Source: Prevotella melaninogenica (GTDB taxonomy: Bacteria > Bacteroidota > Bacteroidia > Bacteroidales > Bacteroidaceae). Taken from it: a stretch of 64,000 bases of DNA. Location: NCBI RefSeq assembly GCF_013267595.1, contig NZ_CP054011.1, positions 1,812,147 to 1,876,146 of the forward strand, written 5' to 3'. Under the pieces are notes generated by a model. That model was not told the DNA's origin, did not search any database, and was given only the letters and a program-made list of their open reading frames with translations. Positions 42,880-51,922 of this stretch are shown here, piece after piece (the first letter of the stretch is position 1; each line of letters opens with the position of its first letter). The translations under genes were made by a program, and so were the position numbers.

Positions 42880-44859
42880 TTAGAAACTGAGTACCATTGC
42901 TTGTCGTTGTGTCAAAGGTATATTCTTTGTGAGGTCTACGGTAGCACCTGTAAGGACATCGGTTGCAGTGGTATGTGAACCAATTACTTCGGCATAGCGG
43001 GCTACATCGACTTGGTTGTCAGCTTTCTTACCATTGAGGATGGTGAGGACTGTCTTGCCATTATGTTGACGAGCAAGAACGTAAACACCATGCTGAGGAA
43101 TGAATTGTGTCTGAGAACCATTGATGATTACATCGTTGTTCTGTCGCCAATGGAGTAGGCGGCTGGTCCAATCAAACATAGCATTCTCGGCTTTGGTACG
43201 ACCTTCATTTGTGAACTTATTGACCTTATCGCCTGGGAAACCACCAGGGAAGTCTTGTCGCACATTGCCATCTGTTTCCGTTTTCGTACCGTTCATCAGA
43301 ATCTCCGTACCATAATAGAGCTGTGGAATACGCTTCATTGTCAGCAAGAGAGCGTACGCCTGCTTTAAAGCTGTTGAGTCCTTGCCATTGCCAAGGTAGC
43401 GGTCAGTATCGTGATTCTCAATGAATGCCATCACAGAAGATGGGTCAGTATAGAGGTAATCATAGCAGAGAGAGTTGTAAATGCGGTTCCATCCCTTCCA
43501 CCAATCATCTGTTTCCTCGTTCTTTGCCTGCGAAAGACGATCGAAGAAGGCGAAGTCCATCACCGTTTTTAGATTGCTGTTAATGTCAGAGAGTTTGCTG
43601 TCTTTCTGCCAAGCTGCCGTATAAGCAGGTTCTGTTACCCATGTTTCGCCAACGGTGTTGAAGTTAGGATATTCCTTGTTGAGGACCTTCATCCAATCAG
43701 CCATGGCTTGTCGGTCTGCGTAGGGATAAGTATCCATACGGATTCCATCGATACCTACGGTTTCAATCCACCAAATAGAATTCTGAATCAGATACTTAAT
43801 AACGTGTGGATTGCGCTGGTTGAGGTCAGGCATAGAGGGTACAAACCATCCGTCAACAGTCTCTTTCATATCCACTTTGCTGGCGTATGGGTCGAGGACA
43901 GGAGTAAGCTTGTAGCTTGTTTGCAGCCCATAGTTAGGACTATTAAACCAATCCTTTGATGGATAGTCTTTGATTGTCTTGCCGTTTTCATCAATGCGTG
44001 TATGCTTAGCCCATGGATGATAGTCTCCGCAATGGTTGAAAATCATATCCATAACCACCTTTAATCCCTTCTTATGACATTCGTCAACGAGGGCTTTATA
44101 CTCCTCATTCGTACCGAAGCGAGGGTCAACACGATAGTAGTCGGTTGTAGCATAGCCGTGATAAGTACTGTGTTTGCCACCATCGGCAGGGCGATCATTC
44201 TCCAATACTGGCGTCAACCAGAGGGCAGTAACACCAAGGTTAGTGAAGTAATCGAGGTGTTGGCGGAGTCCTTCAAGGTCGCCACCGTGTCGAAGACTTG
44301 GCTCATTGCGGTCGCATAGTTGGTCTTCCATCCCTTTGATTACGTCGTTCTTTGGATTACCATTAGCGAAACGATCGGGCATCAGCATATACAGAACATC
44401 CGATATATCGAAGCCTTTGCGGTCTGCTCCTGCCATCTCACGTGCCTTTAGTTGGAACTTCTTAGTTGTCTTTTTACCGTTCTTATTAGAGAAGGTAAGG
44501 GTTACCTCACCCGGTTTCGCACCTTTTAAGTTAAGATAAACAAGGAGATAATTAGGTGAATCGAGGCGTACGAGCGAGTCAATCTTTACATTAGGGTAGT
44601 CCGTTGTAACGTCTGCAAACTTGATATCCTTGCCATATACCATCAGCTGTAACGTTGGGTCCTGCATGTCAGCAAACCAGTTGGTAGGGTCAATGCGGGT
44701 AACGTTGGGTGCAGCAGTGCGGTTATTGGCTTTCTTAGGACTTGCCGTACTATTATGGGCGGTCATAGGGCTTGATAAGAGAAGTAAGAATAAAAGAATC
44801 TTCCAGCCCTTTTGGAAGAGTGGAAGATTAGGATAGTTGGTTATTTCTTTGAGATTCAT
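42880..44859 (-). CDS. Neopullulanase/cyclomaltodextrinase-type GH13 (SusA-like)
   Basis: Hydrolyses maltodextrins and pullulan fragments, probably in the periplasm. Signal segment 19-35 (GWKILLFLLLLSSPMTA). An N-terminal Ig-like Cyc-maltodextrinase_N domain (about 50-140) precedes the GH13 barrel. Catalytic residues: nucleophile Asp376 (GIRMD), acid/base Glu405 (VGETW) and Asp484 (ENHDTD). A His in FNHCGD and the Asp-rich loop are in place. 659 residues. It is last in the minus-strand operon behind MalQ and pullulanase. B. thetaiotaomicron SusA is the family model. Confidence 0.92.
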   Translation of the reverse strand: MNLKEITNYPNLPLFQKGWKILLFLLLLSSPMTAHNSTASPKKANNRTAAPNVTRIDPTNWFADMQDPTLQLMVYGKDIKFADVTTDYPNVKIDSLVRLDSPNYLLVYLNLKGAKPGEVTLTFSNKNGKKTTKKFQLKAREMAGADRKGFDISDVLYMLMPDRFANGNPKNDVIKGMEDQLCDRNEPSLRHGGDLEGLRQHLDYFTNLGVTALWLTPVLENDRPADGGKHSTYHGYATTDYYRVDPRFGTNEEYKALVDECHKKGLKVVMDMIFNHCGDYHPWAKHTRIDENGKTIKDYPSKDWFNSPNYGLQTSYKLTPVLDPYASKVDMKETVDGWFVPSMPDLNQRNPHVIKYLIQNSIWWIETVGIDGIRMDTYPYADRQAMADWMKVLNKEYPNFNTVGETWVTEPAYTAAWQKDSKLSDINSNLKTVMDFAFFDRLSQAKNEETDDWWKGWNRIYNSLCYDYLYTDPSSVMAFIENHDTDRYLGNGKDSTALKQAYALLLTMKRIPQLYYGTEILMNGTKTETDGNVRQDFPGGFPGDKVNKFTNEGRTKAENAMFDWTSRLLHWRQNNDVIINGSQTQFIPQHGVYVLARQHNGKTVLTILNGKKADNQVDVARYAEVIGSHTTATDVLTGATVDLTKNIPLTQRQAMVLSF

Positions 44860-44894
44860 TATTAGGTAATTTGTTCTGCTGTGGTGTTGGAATT

Positions 44895-44932
44895 ATTGGG
44901 CTAATTAGGCTAATTTGACCAATAAGCCCAAT
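44895..44932. repeat. GGGCTAATTAGGC repeat between amylase and pullulanase genes
   Basis: ATTGGGCTAATTAGGC, ending in AATAAGCCCAAT, so the ends pair. Related to 51836-51876 and 63696-63727. Part of the 152-bp gap. Confidence 0.5.
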
Positions 44933-45011
44933 ATCCTTAACAGCTATTAATAATCTGCTGAATGGTTAGCAATTCTCCTTTTTGGGGAGAAGTGGGGAAG
45001 GGCATAGCACT

Positions 45012-46925
45012 TTAATCATGCAAGATAAGGGCTGACTGGGCATCAACCATCACCTCACCACCTTCCATTTTGCCTAATCCAGCTTCGTTAATTTCACCAT
45101 TAGCACATACAATCGTATACTGACCCTTAGGGATGTTGACAGTGCGAAGTTCCTTGTTAGCATTGAGGATGACGTAGATGTTCTTCCACTTATCACCACC
45201 AGCATGGTCTTTTAGACGGAAGGCAACCAAGCAGTCCTGTACAGGAAGGAACTCAAGGTGCTTGCGAACGAGGTCGGCTTTGCCCAATCGGAAGGCTGGA
45301 TGTGCCTTGCGAAGGTTGATGAGTCCACTGTAATAATTGAATACCTGCGGATAAGTCTTGAGGTTATTCCAATCGAGATGGTTGATACTATCAGGTGAAT
45401 TAAATGAGTTATGCACCCCTTTCTTGTTGCGAAGCATCTCCTCACCAGAGAGCATGAAAGGTACACCTTGTGATGTGAAGATAGCCGTTTGGGCAAGTTC
45501 ATTTAGACGAATCAGCTCATTCTCATCGTATTCTGTCTCTGGAATAGATGCTTTCAGACGGTCAACAAGGCACAAGTCGTCGTGACAACTGACATAAGAA
45601 ATCATCTGAGTAGGCTCAATGGCATAAGGTTTCTTAGAATAGTTTACCTTTGAGTAGTCTACCTGCGGGTGGTCAATCATACCTGCAATACCCGCCTTCA
45701 AGCTCTCTTCCAAGCCTGTAACGCCACCAAGCATACCAGGCTTATGGTCGTTAGAGAAGGGTCCACGCAAGGCATCACGGATGTCATCAGAGAAGGCTGC
45801 AATGCCCGGCATCTGTGGAACTGCTGCCTTCATCGCTAACTTCTCAAGTGGATAAGCACACGTACCAGCACTCCATCCCTCGCCATAGACAAATATCTCT
45901 GGGTCGATAGCATTGAATTCACGACGAATATCATTCATGGTTTGAATGTCATGCACACCCATAAGGTCTACACGGAAACCGTCAATATGATATTCATTTA
46001 CCCAATACTTCATTGATTCCAACATATACTCGCGCATCAAAGGGCGCTCACTTGCCGTCTCATTGCCACACCCTGTGCCATCAGATGGTGTACCATCAGC
46101 CTTGTATCGGTAGTAAGCCTTAGGATAAGTACGCTCAAAGTTACTATTTGTAAGGTCGAAAGTATGGTTGTAAACAACGTCAAGGATAACTCTGATACCC
46201 GCCTTGTGCAATGCTTGTACCATCTGCTTGAACTCCATAATACGGCGTGTAGGCAGGTTAGCATCGTATGAGTAGCTACCTTCTGGTACGTTATAGTTCA
46301 ATGGGTCATAGCCCCAATTATACTGTGGCACGTCCGGTTTGGATTCATCTATCGAAGCAAAGTCGAACGAAGGGAGGATATGCACAGCGTTAATACCCAA
46401 CTTCTTTAAGTGATCAATAGCCTTCTGCTCAGTTAAGGCAAGGTATTTACCCTTGTGCATCAAGCCCGATGAAGGATCAATAGAGAAGTCACGGTGATGT
46501 AACTCATAGATAATGAGGTCTGCCGGACTCTTAGTTGGTACACGACGATCGCTTTCCCAGCCTGTTGGGTTGGTCTCTTTCATATCAACAACGGCACCAC
46601 GACCGCCATTACAGCCTACCGCTTTGGCAAAGACACCTGGAGTCTCTCCGTGTCCGATATCGAAGGTATAGAACTTACCTTTGAGGTCTCCCTTCACAGT
46701 AGCCGTCCAAGTATTGTCGCCACTCGGTGCAAGTTTCACCTTCTTATAGGCTTTTCCACCTCGTCCTGCCTCATAAAGGCGAAGCGTTGGTTTAGAAGGG
46801 GCATTGAGGCGGAAGGTTGTCTCACTCGGAGAATAGGACATCTCGTTGAATCGCTGCTGTGCAACAACGTTCTGTGAGAGTATGAAAGCAGTTACAGATG
46901 CTGCAAGGTTGTATTTTAATTTCAT
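45012..46925 (-). CDS. Type I pullulanase (GH13_14)
   Basis: Cuts alpha-1,6 branches of starch or pullulan. Signal peptide to about residue 22. A CBM48-like N-domain (about 25-115) precedes the barrel. The pullulanase I signature YNWGYDP is at 202-208. Nucleophile Asp320 (GFRVD), acid/base Glu349 (YGEGW) and the SCHDD motif for the third Asp are present. 637 residues is rather short, lacking extra N-terminal modules. It follows MalQ by 140 bp of low-complexity sequence. Confidence 0.93.
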   Translation of the reverse strand: MKLKYNLAASVTAFILSQNVVAQQRFNEMSYSPSETTFRLNAPSKPTLRLYEAGRGGKAYKKVKLAPSGDNTWTATVKGDLKGKFYTFDIGHGETPGVFAKAVGCNGGRGAVVDMKETNPTGWESDRRVPTKSPADLIIYELHHRDFSIDPSSGLMHKGKYLALTEQKAIDHLKKLGINAVHILPSFDFASIDESKPDVPQYNWGYDPLNYNVPEGSYSYDANLPTRRIMEFKQMVQALHKAGIRVILDVVYNHTFDLTNSNFERTYPKAYYRYKADGTPSDGTGCGNETASERPLMREYMLESMKYWVNEYHIDGFRVDLMGVHDIQTMNDIRREFNAIDPEIFVYGEGWSAGTCAYPLEKLAMKAAVPQMPGIAAFSDDIRDALRGPFSNDHKPGMLGGVTGLEESLKAGIAGMIDHPQVDYSKVNYSKKPYAIEPTQMISYVSCHDDLCLVDRLKASIPETEYDENELIRLNELAQTAIFTSQGVPFMLSGEEMLRNKKGVHNSFNSPDSINHLDWNNLKTYPQVFNYYSGLINLRKAHPAFRLGKADLVRKHLEFLPVQDCLVAFRLKDHAGGDKWKNIYVILNANKELRTVNIPKGQYTIVCANGEINEAGLGKMEGGEVMVDAQSALILHD

Positions 46926-47035
46926 TGGGTGTTGAATGTTGGGTGTTGGGTGTTGAATGATGGGTGATGATGAATTGGGTGATGAATGTTAGGTGTTGGG
47001 TGATGAATTTTAGGTGATGATGGGTTGTTATAACA
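46926..47035. repeat. Low-complexity GGGTGTTGAATGATGGGTGATG tract
   Basis: Degenerate repetition of TTGGGTGTTGAATG, GGGTGATGATGAATT and GTGATGAATTTTAGG between pullulanase and MalQ genes. No known role; unlikely to code. Confidence 0.75.
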
Positions 47036-47065
47036 ATTTACAATAGCCATCATCACCTATTCTTT

Positions 47066-49759
47066 TTATCGACCCGCCTGATAGATAAGGTCTGTTATCT
47101 GCTCATTGAAAGCCTTATTCTTCATCAAGTCCTCAATGCTAACGTGCATACGGTAACGCCAGTAATGCTTTGGATTAGACGGAACATTGATACGCTCAGC
47201 ATTAGGGTCAGCCAAACGCAATTCCTCGTCGATGCTCATCCAATCCTGAATACCGAGGATACAGAGCATACTTGGTGATGTAAGGTGACGGCTTACGATG
47301 TCTCTTGCCAACCAACCTGGTAATGGGTGAGGTGCTGGACCACCACGATGTAACATACTATTGAAGTAATCCTGCGCACGTTCCCAGTCTTCATCCCACC
47401 ACTGACGTAGCGTTGCCATGTCGTGAGTTGAGATGGTGCTGACACTGCGGTAAGGGTTCTCACTAAGATGACCAAAGCGCACCTTTGGATCCTTTGGCAT
47501 ACTCTGAATCTCAAGACTGAGAATACGTAGCTCATTCATCACCCATGCCACGCAATCAGGAACCATTCCCAAGTCCTCTGCACAGACAAGCATACGAGTC
47601 GCATTCACCAACTTCGGCAGTTTCTTCATCGCCTCCTGATACCAGAACTGGTTATTACGACGATAGTAGTAATCGTTGTAAAGCTTATTGAATATCGCCT
47701 TATCGCTATCGTAGAGACTCTCGTAAATAAAGTCGAACTGTACGCTGATACGTGGATGGAAGCGGTTTGGATCCTTATGGTCACGAACGAAAAGTACATT
47801 ACTAATCAAAGCATAGAGTCCATCACGCAGCCAGATGTCAACATCAGAGTTCTTACCAGCAAAGGCTTTCTCAACCTTTCGCTGTGTATCATACGCTGGA
47901 CGCATCTTGTATCTGTCACCCCATACGTGTTCCACATACTTCTGTCTTACCTCATCGGCATGCTCACGGAAGATGCGGTCGAGTACCCAATCAGCAATGA
48001 ATGGCTCGGTGAAGAGTTCTTCCTGCCAGTGTAGACCGTAGCCTTCAATCTCCTCACGGCTCATACCGAGAGCTGGAGAGAACTGACCGAGCAGTCCGTG
48101 TACTGAATGAATAGGAATCTCCCAGATACGGAAGAAGCCGAGTACGTGGTCGATACGATAAGCATCAAAGTACTGTGCCATGTTCTGGAAGCGGTTTACC
48201 CACCACTGACAACCATCCTTTATCATCTCGTCCCAGTTGTAAGTAGGGAACCCCCAGTTCTGACCATTCACAGAGAAGTCATCAGGTGGAGCACCTGCCT
48301 GACCATTAAGGTTGAAGTAACGTGGCTCTGTCCATACATCACAGCCATAGCGATTAACACCGATAGGAATGTCACCCTTGAGGATAATCTTATGAGCCTG
48401 TGCATATTCGTGTACCGCCTTCAGCTGACTGCTCAGCACGAACTGTACGTAATAGAAGAAAGCCACCTCCTTGTAAGCCTTGTCCTTAGGATTAGACAAA
48501 GCCTTGCGGTCAGCCTCATCCCATTGTTTATGGTCTGGCCAGTGAGAGAAGTCGGCTGTTCCGAACTTATCTCTCATATAAGAATACTGTGCGTAAGGCA
48601 CGAGCCAACTCTCTGTCTCAGCAAAGAATGTCTTGAAAGCACTGCTTTCGAGCACCTTTCCACCCTCTTGTTCAAAAAGCAGATGGAGATATTCATTCTT
48701 CGCATCGTTCACACGCTCATAGTCAATCTGAGGTAGTGCGTTAAGCTCTTTACGTAGTTTCTCGAACTTCTCACTCTGCTTCTTGTCCTTCAACGCAGGT
48801 AATACCGTAAGGTCGACATACTGTGGATGGAGGGCAAAGATAGAAATACAGCTATATGGATAAGAGTCTGTCCACGTGTGTGTGATAGTTGTATCGTTGA
48901 TAGGGAGAATCTGCAGCGCACGCTGGTTGGTCATGCTCACCCAGTCAACCATCTTCTTCAGATCGCCAAAGTCGCCGATACCGAAGCTTGTTTCCGAACG
49001 AAGTGAGAATACTGGTACCAATGTTCCAGCAACGCGAACGGCAGGAAGTGGGAAAGCAGCCTCTGTCAACTCATAAACAACAACGTCGCCTTCATCCATT
49101 GTTGGCAATAGTAAGGTACGATTATCGCTGTACTCCCATACAAGATTCTCATTGCTCTCATTGCTCTTGACGAAGAACTTTACTTCAAGTTGGTCGCCAA
49201 CAAGTTTGGTAGCATCTAAGGTATAGCTCCACTCGTTGATATTATGCTGTACCATCTTCAGTGCCTTCTTCACGTTCCAAGCACCCAAAGCAGGCTCAGC
49301 ACCTACGAGGAAAAGCTCATCCGTTGCACCTAACTGTGGCGCACGCACCTTCAGTGTGACAGCTTTGTTATAGTTATTGAGTTTACCCTTCACTAACTTC
49401 TTGCCAGCAACACAATCGGTGATAGCAGAAGTATAGAGATAAGCATTGTCTGGAATATCACTCCAGTGGTCGTAAACACGATAGTTAAGACTGCGTTCTG
49501 TGTCAAAGTCAAGGCGATGGTTCATGATACCCCATTCTTTTCGCTGTTCGTTATCTCCACAAAGAATGCTGTAGAAATATTCGATATGCGTTCCTGGTTT
49601 TGCATCCTTCTTCACTTCCACCTCCCAGTGGTAGCCGTCAGATGTGCGCATTCTGTACTGTGAGGCCTCTACAGCCCCGTTGTGTTGACCTGTGATAATA
49701 TTCAGGACAAGGTCTTGTCCATAGTAGGTCTGGTAGTTTATGTGAAACTGTATGTTCAT
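47066..49759 (-). CDS. malQ: 4-alpha-glucanotransferase (amylomaltase) with N-terminal starch-binding modules
   Basis: GH77 enzyme that transfers maltosyl units to form glucose and longer dextrins; cytoplasmic. Two CBM20-like modules occupy about residues 1-110 and 125-240 (NYQTYYGQDLVLNIITG, APQLGATDELFLVGAEPALG), as in Bacteroidetes MalQ. The GH77 core runs to about 885: SLRSETSFGIGDFGDLKK, RIDHVLGFFRIWE (nucleophile region), CAEDLG (acid) and STHDMATLRQWW. 897 residues. First gene of a minus-strand operon with an operator and promoter upstream. Confidence 0.96.
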   Translation of the reverse strand: MNIQFHINYQTYYGQDLVLNIITGQHNGAVEASQYRMRTSDGYHWEVEVKKDAKPGTHIEYFYSILCGDNEQRKEWGIMNHRLDFDTERSLNYRVYDHWSDIPDNAYLYTSAITDCVAGKKLVKGKLNNYNKAVTLKVRAPQLGATDELFLVGAEPALGAWNVKKALKMVQHNINEWSYTLDATKLVGDQLEVKFFVKSNESNENLVWEYSDNRTLLLPTMDEGDVVVYELTEAAFPLPAVRVAGTLVPVFSLRSETSFGIGDFGDLKKMVDWVSMTNQRALQILPINDTTITHTWTDSYPYSCISIFALHPQYVDLTVLPALKDKKQSEKFEKLRKELNALPQIDYERVNDAKNEYLHLLFEQEGGKVLESSAFKTFFAETESWLVPYAQYSYMRDKFGTADFSHWPDHKQWDEADRKALSNPKDKAYKEVAFFYYVQFVLSSQLKAVHEYAQAHKIILKGDIPIGVNRYGCDVWTEPRYFNLNGQAGAPPDDFSVNGQNWGFPTYNWDEMIKDGCQWWVNRFQNMAQYFDAYRIDHVLGFFRIWEIPIHSVHGLLGQFSPALGMSREEIEGYGLHWQEELFTEPFIADWVLDRIFREHADEVRQKYVEHVWGDRYKMRPAYDTQRKVEKAFAGKNSDVDIWLRDGLYALISNVLFVRDHKDPNRFHPRISVQFDFIYESLYDSDKAIFNKLYNDYYYRRNNQFWYQEAMKKLPKLVNATRMLVCAEDLGMVPDCVAWVMNELRILSLEIQSMPKDPKVRFGHLSENPYRSVSTISTHDMATLRQWWDEDWERAQDYFNSMLHRGGPAPHPLPGWLARDIVSRHLTSPSMLCILGIQDWMSIDEELRLADPNAERINVPSNPKHYWRYRMHVSIEDLMKNKAFNEQITDLIYQAGR

Positions 49760-49782
49760 AGAGTTGGGTAGTTATTTTTCGT

Positions 49783-49813
49783 CAAAGATAATAATATTAA
49801 TCAGAAAAAGCAA
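49783..49813 (-). promoter_or_regulatory. Promoter for the malQ operon
   Basis: TTG (49813-49811), a 20-bp spacer and TATCTTTG (49790-49783) on the minus strand; leader about 20 nt. Confidence 0.72.
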
Positions 49814-49843
49814 TACCCTTTTACATGATTTATATCAATTCTT

Positions 49844-49859
49844 GCGCAATCGTTTGCAT
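49844..49859 (-). promoter_or_regulatory. LacI-type operator O1 before malQ
   Basis: GCGCAATCGTTTGCAT (forward strand); core GCAA-TCGT-TTGC matches the LacI-family palindrome. Its centre (49851.5) is 61.5 bp before the first base of the -7 box. Confidence 0.7.
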
Positions 49860-49956
49860 ATTGCAGAATTGGCGATAATTCACGGCTAATCAACTAACGC
49901 TCTATAAGTATAGATAAAACCTTATTTTCGAGGCTCTCTAACGCTACTTTGCTTTT

Positions 49957-50018
49957 GTGTTAGTGCTTAGCACCAATGGTTCGCACGCTCAACACCAATG
50001 GTGCGGGGCTGCAACACA
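49957..50018. repeat. CACCAATGGTG hairpin repeat cluster, copy B4
   Basis: GTGTTAGTGCTTAGCACCAA, then TGGTTCGCACGCTCAACACC, AATGGTGCGGGGCTGCAACAC. It lies 155 bp from 22-bp array copy A4; the two are next to each other between malQ and the transporter gene. Confidence 0.7.
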
Positions 50019-50172
50019 GTCGTTAGACACGGTAAACGAATTTTGAGTTTAGGACTATATGACTTGTAAACTGGGAATAGCAAGCTGGTAAGAGGATGTT
50101 TGTTAGCTTATGTTAGCTATTTATTTGTATAGGAAAGAATGCTCTATTGAGATTGATTTCTCAGTGGTTTAT

Positions 50173-50262
50173 CATTTCTTTTCATGGTGATAAATATTTA
50201 TTTACGTGAGAAGAAATATTTATTTTCATGAAGAAAAATATTTCTTTTCATGAAAATAACTT
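50173..50262. repeat. Palindromic 22-bp array element, copy A4
   Basis: Degenerate ends (CATTTCTTTTCATGGT ... TTCATGAAAATAACTT), but all four cores are kept at 50183 (CATG), 50205 (CGTG), 50227 (CATG) and 50249 (CATG), exactly 22 bp apart. It lies between malQ and the MFS gene. Confidence 0.85.
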
Positions 50263-50352
50263 GTTGGTGAGGATAGAGTGGTAGTAAGTTGTAGGTAGAA
50301 AAGGTTTATTTTGTTGAGCGATAAGAGGTGTAAAAAACGTTTGAAGAAAAGC

Positions 50353-50389
50353 AAAGGGTGTACTGAAACGCTTTTCAGCACACCCTTAA
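50353..50389 (-). terminator. Terminator for the MFS transporter gene
   Basis: AAGGGTGTACTGAAA and TTTTCAGCACACCCTT form a long stem; on the minus strand it is followed by TGCTTTTCTTC. Confidence 0.85.
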
Positions 50390-50416
50390 ATTCAGAGAGA
50401 TTATAAAAAAGTTATG

Positions 50417-51751
50417 TTACCCTTGTTCTGCAGGACGGCGTACCTTTATAATTCCAACGGACATTGCACCGAGGAAGAGGGAAACGCCTGCTACAATCAT
50501 CATATTACTTTGTACGGAACCAACCATCTGAAGGAGTACTCCGCCAATTGCCGCAGCGATAATTTGTGGAATACAGATGGTACCGTTGAACAATCCGAGA
50601 TAAGTTCCCAAGTGACCATAACCCTCGAGCGCATTTGTCACCAAGGTAAATGGCATTGCCAATATGGCTGCCCAAGCACATCCGATGAGGATGAATGGGA
50701 TGAACATTACATATTGATTGTGGATGAAGGCTGCGAGGACAAAGCCTGCTGCACCTAAGATAAGTGAGAAGGAGTATGCGAGTTTGGTGTTCTTGAACTG
50801 TGGAAGAACCATTGCCCAAGCCACTGAACCAATCGCCTGAATGGCAAAGAGAATACCTACCCAGTTGCCTGCTTCCTGATATCCCTTTGTCATTGTTGCA
50901 TCATGTGCAAGCATATCCACGCCCCAACAGTTAGCTGCTACGGTTCCATTGGTGTAAGTCCACATATACATAAAGGCGAACCAGCAGAAGAACTGTACCA
51001 AACCAACTTTCCAGAAGGTAGGTGGTGCAACCTTTAATAAGGTGAAGACATTAGACTTTGAAGTATCATCTTTCTTCTCTACTGAATGGTATTCGGCATA
51101 AACCTTTGGTGGCATCTCCTTTACCTTGGCTGTGGTATAGATAACACAGAGGATGAGGATGGCTGCACCGATATAGAAAGAATAGACCACTGAGTCTGGA
51201 ACAACACCCGACGGAGCTTGATTGGAGATACCTAAGAAAGTGAAGAAGAATGGGAAGACATAGCCTGCGATGGAGCCAGCATTGCAGAGGAAACTCTGAA
51301 TAGAGTAGGCGAGTGTCTTCTGTTTCTCGTTGACCATATCGCCCACCAACATCTTAAAGGGTTGCATGGCCATATTGATACTTGTGTCGAGGAACATCAA
51401 TGAGACAAGTCCAAACACCATAGCCGTTGAGACAGCCATACCTAAAGAGCCCGCATTCGGCAGCAGACACATCACGAGGACGGCAGCGGCTGCACCTACG
51501 AAGAGGTAAGGGATGCGACGTCCGAAGCGTGTCCACGTCATGTCAGAGAGTGTTCCTACAATCGGCTGTACGACAATACCCATCAATGGAGGGAGTATCC
51601 AGAAGTAACTAAGATTGTGAGGGTCAGCACCTAATGTCGCAAAGATGCGTGAGATGTTGGCACTCTGCAGCGCGTACGCAATTTGCACTCCAAAGAATCC
51701 AAAGCTGAGATTCCAAAGTTGCCAGAAGCTTAAGTTAGGTTTTTGTTTCAT
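50417..51751 (-). CDS. MFS maltose/maltodextrin-type transporter
   Basis: 444-residue, 12-helix inner-membrane permease. N-terminal SFWQLWNLSFGFFGVQIAYA and LQSANISRIF are typical of the maltose/sucrose-type (GPH/SLC45-like) MFS branch in Bacteroidetes. The charged loops SDMTWTRFGRRIPYLF and MVNEKQKTLAYSIQ are also typical. It lies downstream of the LacI gene on the same strand and near the starch genes, so it probably imports maltose or short dextrins. No sugar specificity can be read directly. Confidence 0.88.
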   Translation of the reverse strand: MKQKPNLSFWQLWNLSFGFFGVQIAYALQSANISRIFATLGADPHNLSYFWILPPLMGIVVQPIVGTLSDMTWTRFGRRIPYLFVGAAAAVLVMCLLPNAGSLGMAVSTAMVFGLVSLMFLDTSINMAMQPFKMLVGDMVNEKQKTLAYSIQSFLCNAGSIAGYVFPFFFTFLGISNQAPSGVVPDSVVYSFYIGAAILILCVIYTTAKVKEMPPKVYAEYHSVEKKDDTSKSNVFTLLKVAPPTFWKVGLVQFFCWFAFMYMWTYTNGTVAANCWGVDMLAHDATMTKGYQEAGNWVGILFAIQAIGSVAWAMVLPQFKNTKLAYSFSLILGAAGFVLAAFIHNQYVMFIPFILIGCAWAAILAMPFTLVTNALEGYGHLGTYLGLFNGTICIPQIIAAAIGGVLLQMVGSVQSNMMIVAGVSLFLGAMSVGIIKVRRPAEQG

Positions 51752-51835
51752 TGTTATGTTAGTTTTTGTGCTCCCTAAGTCCCTCTTAAGAGGGAGTGCG
51801 AAGCTTGTGTTGTTTATTTTCTTTTGAAGAGAGGG

Positions 51836-51910
51836 CTATTAGGCTTATTGGGCTAATTAGGCTCATAAACCCAATTTTGTCCTCAGCACTCCCCTCCTTC
51901 GGAGGGGTTG
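51836..51910. repeat. Intergenic filler with GGGCTAATTAGG and CCTTCGGAGGGG phrases
   Basis: TTAGGCTTATTGGGCTAATT (51840-51859), then ACTCCCCTCCTTCGGAGGGG, a hairpin common between Bacteroidetes genes, then TTGGGGGAGG. It lies in the gap between the LacI and MFS genes. Confidence 0.55.
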
Positions 51911-51922
51911 GGGGAGGTCTCC

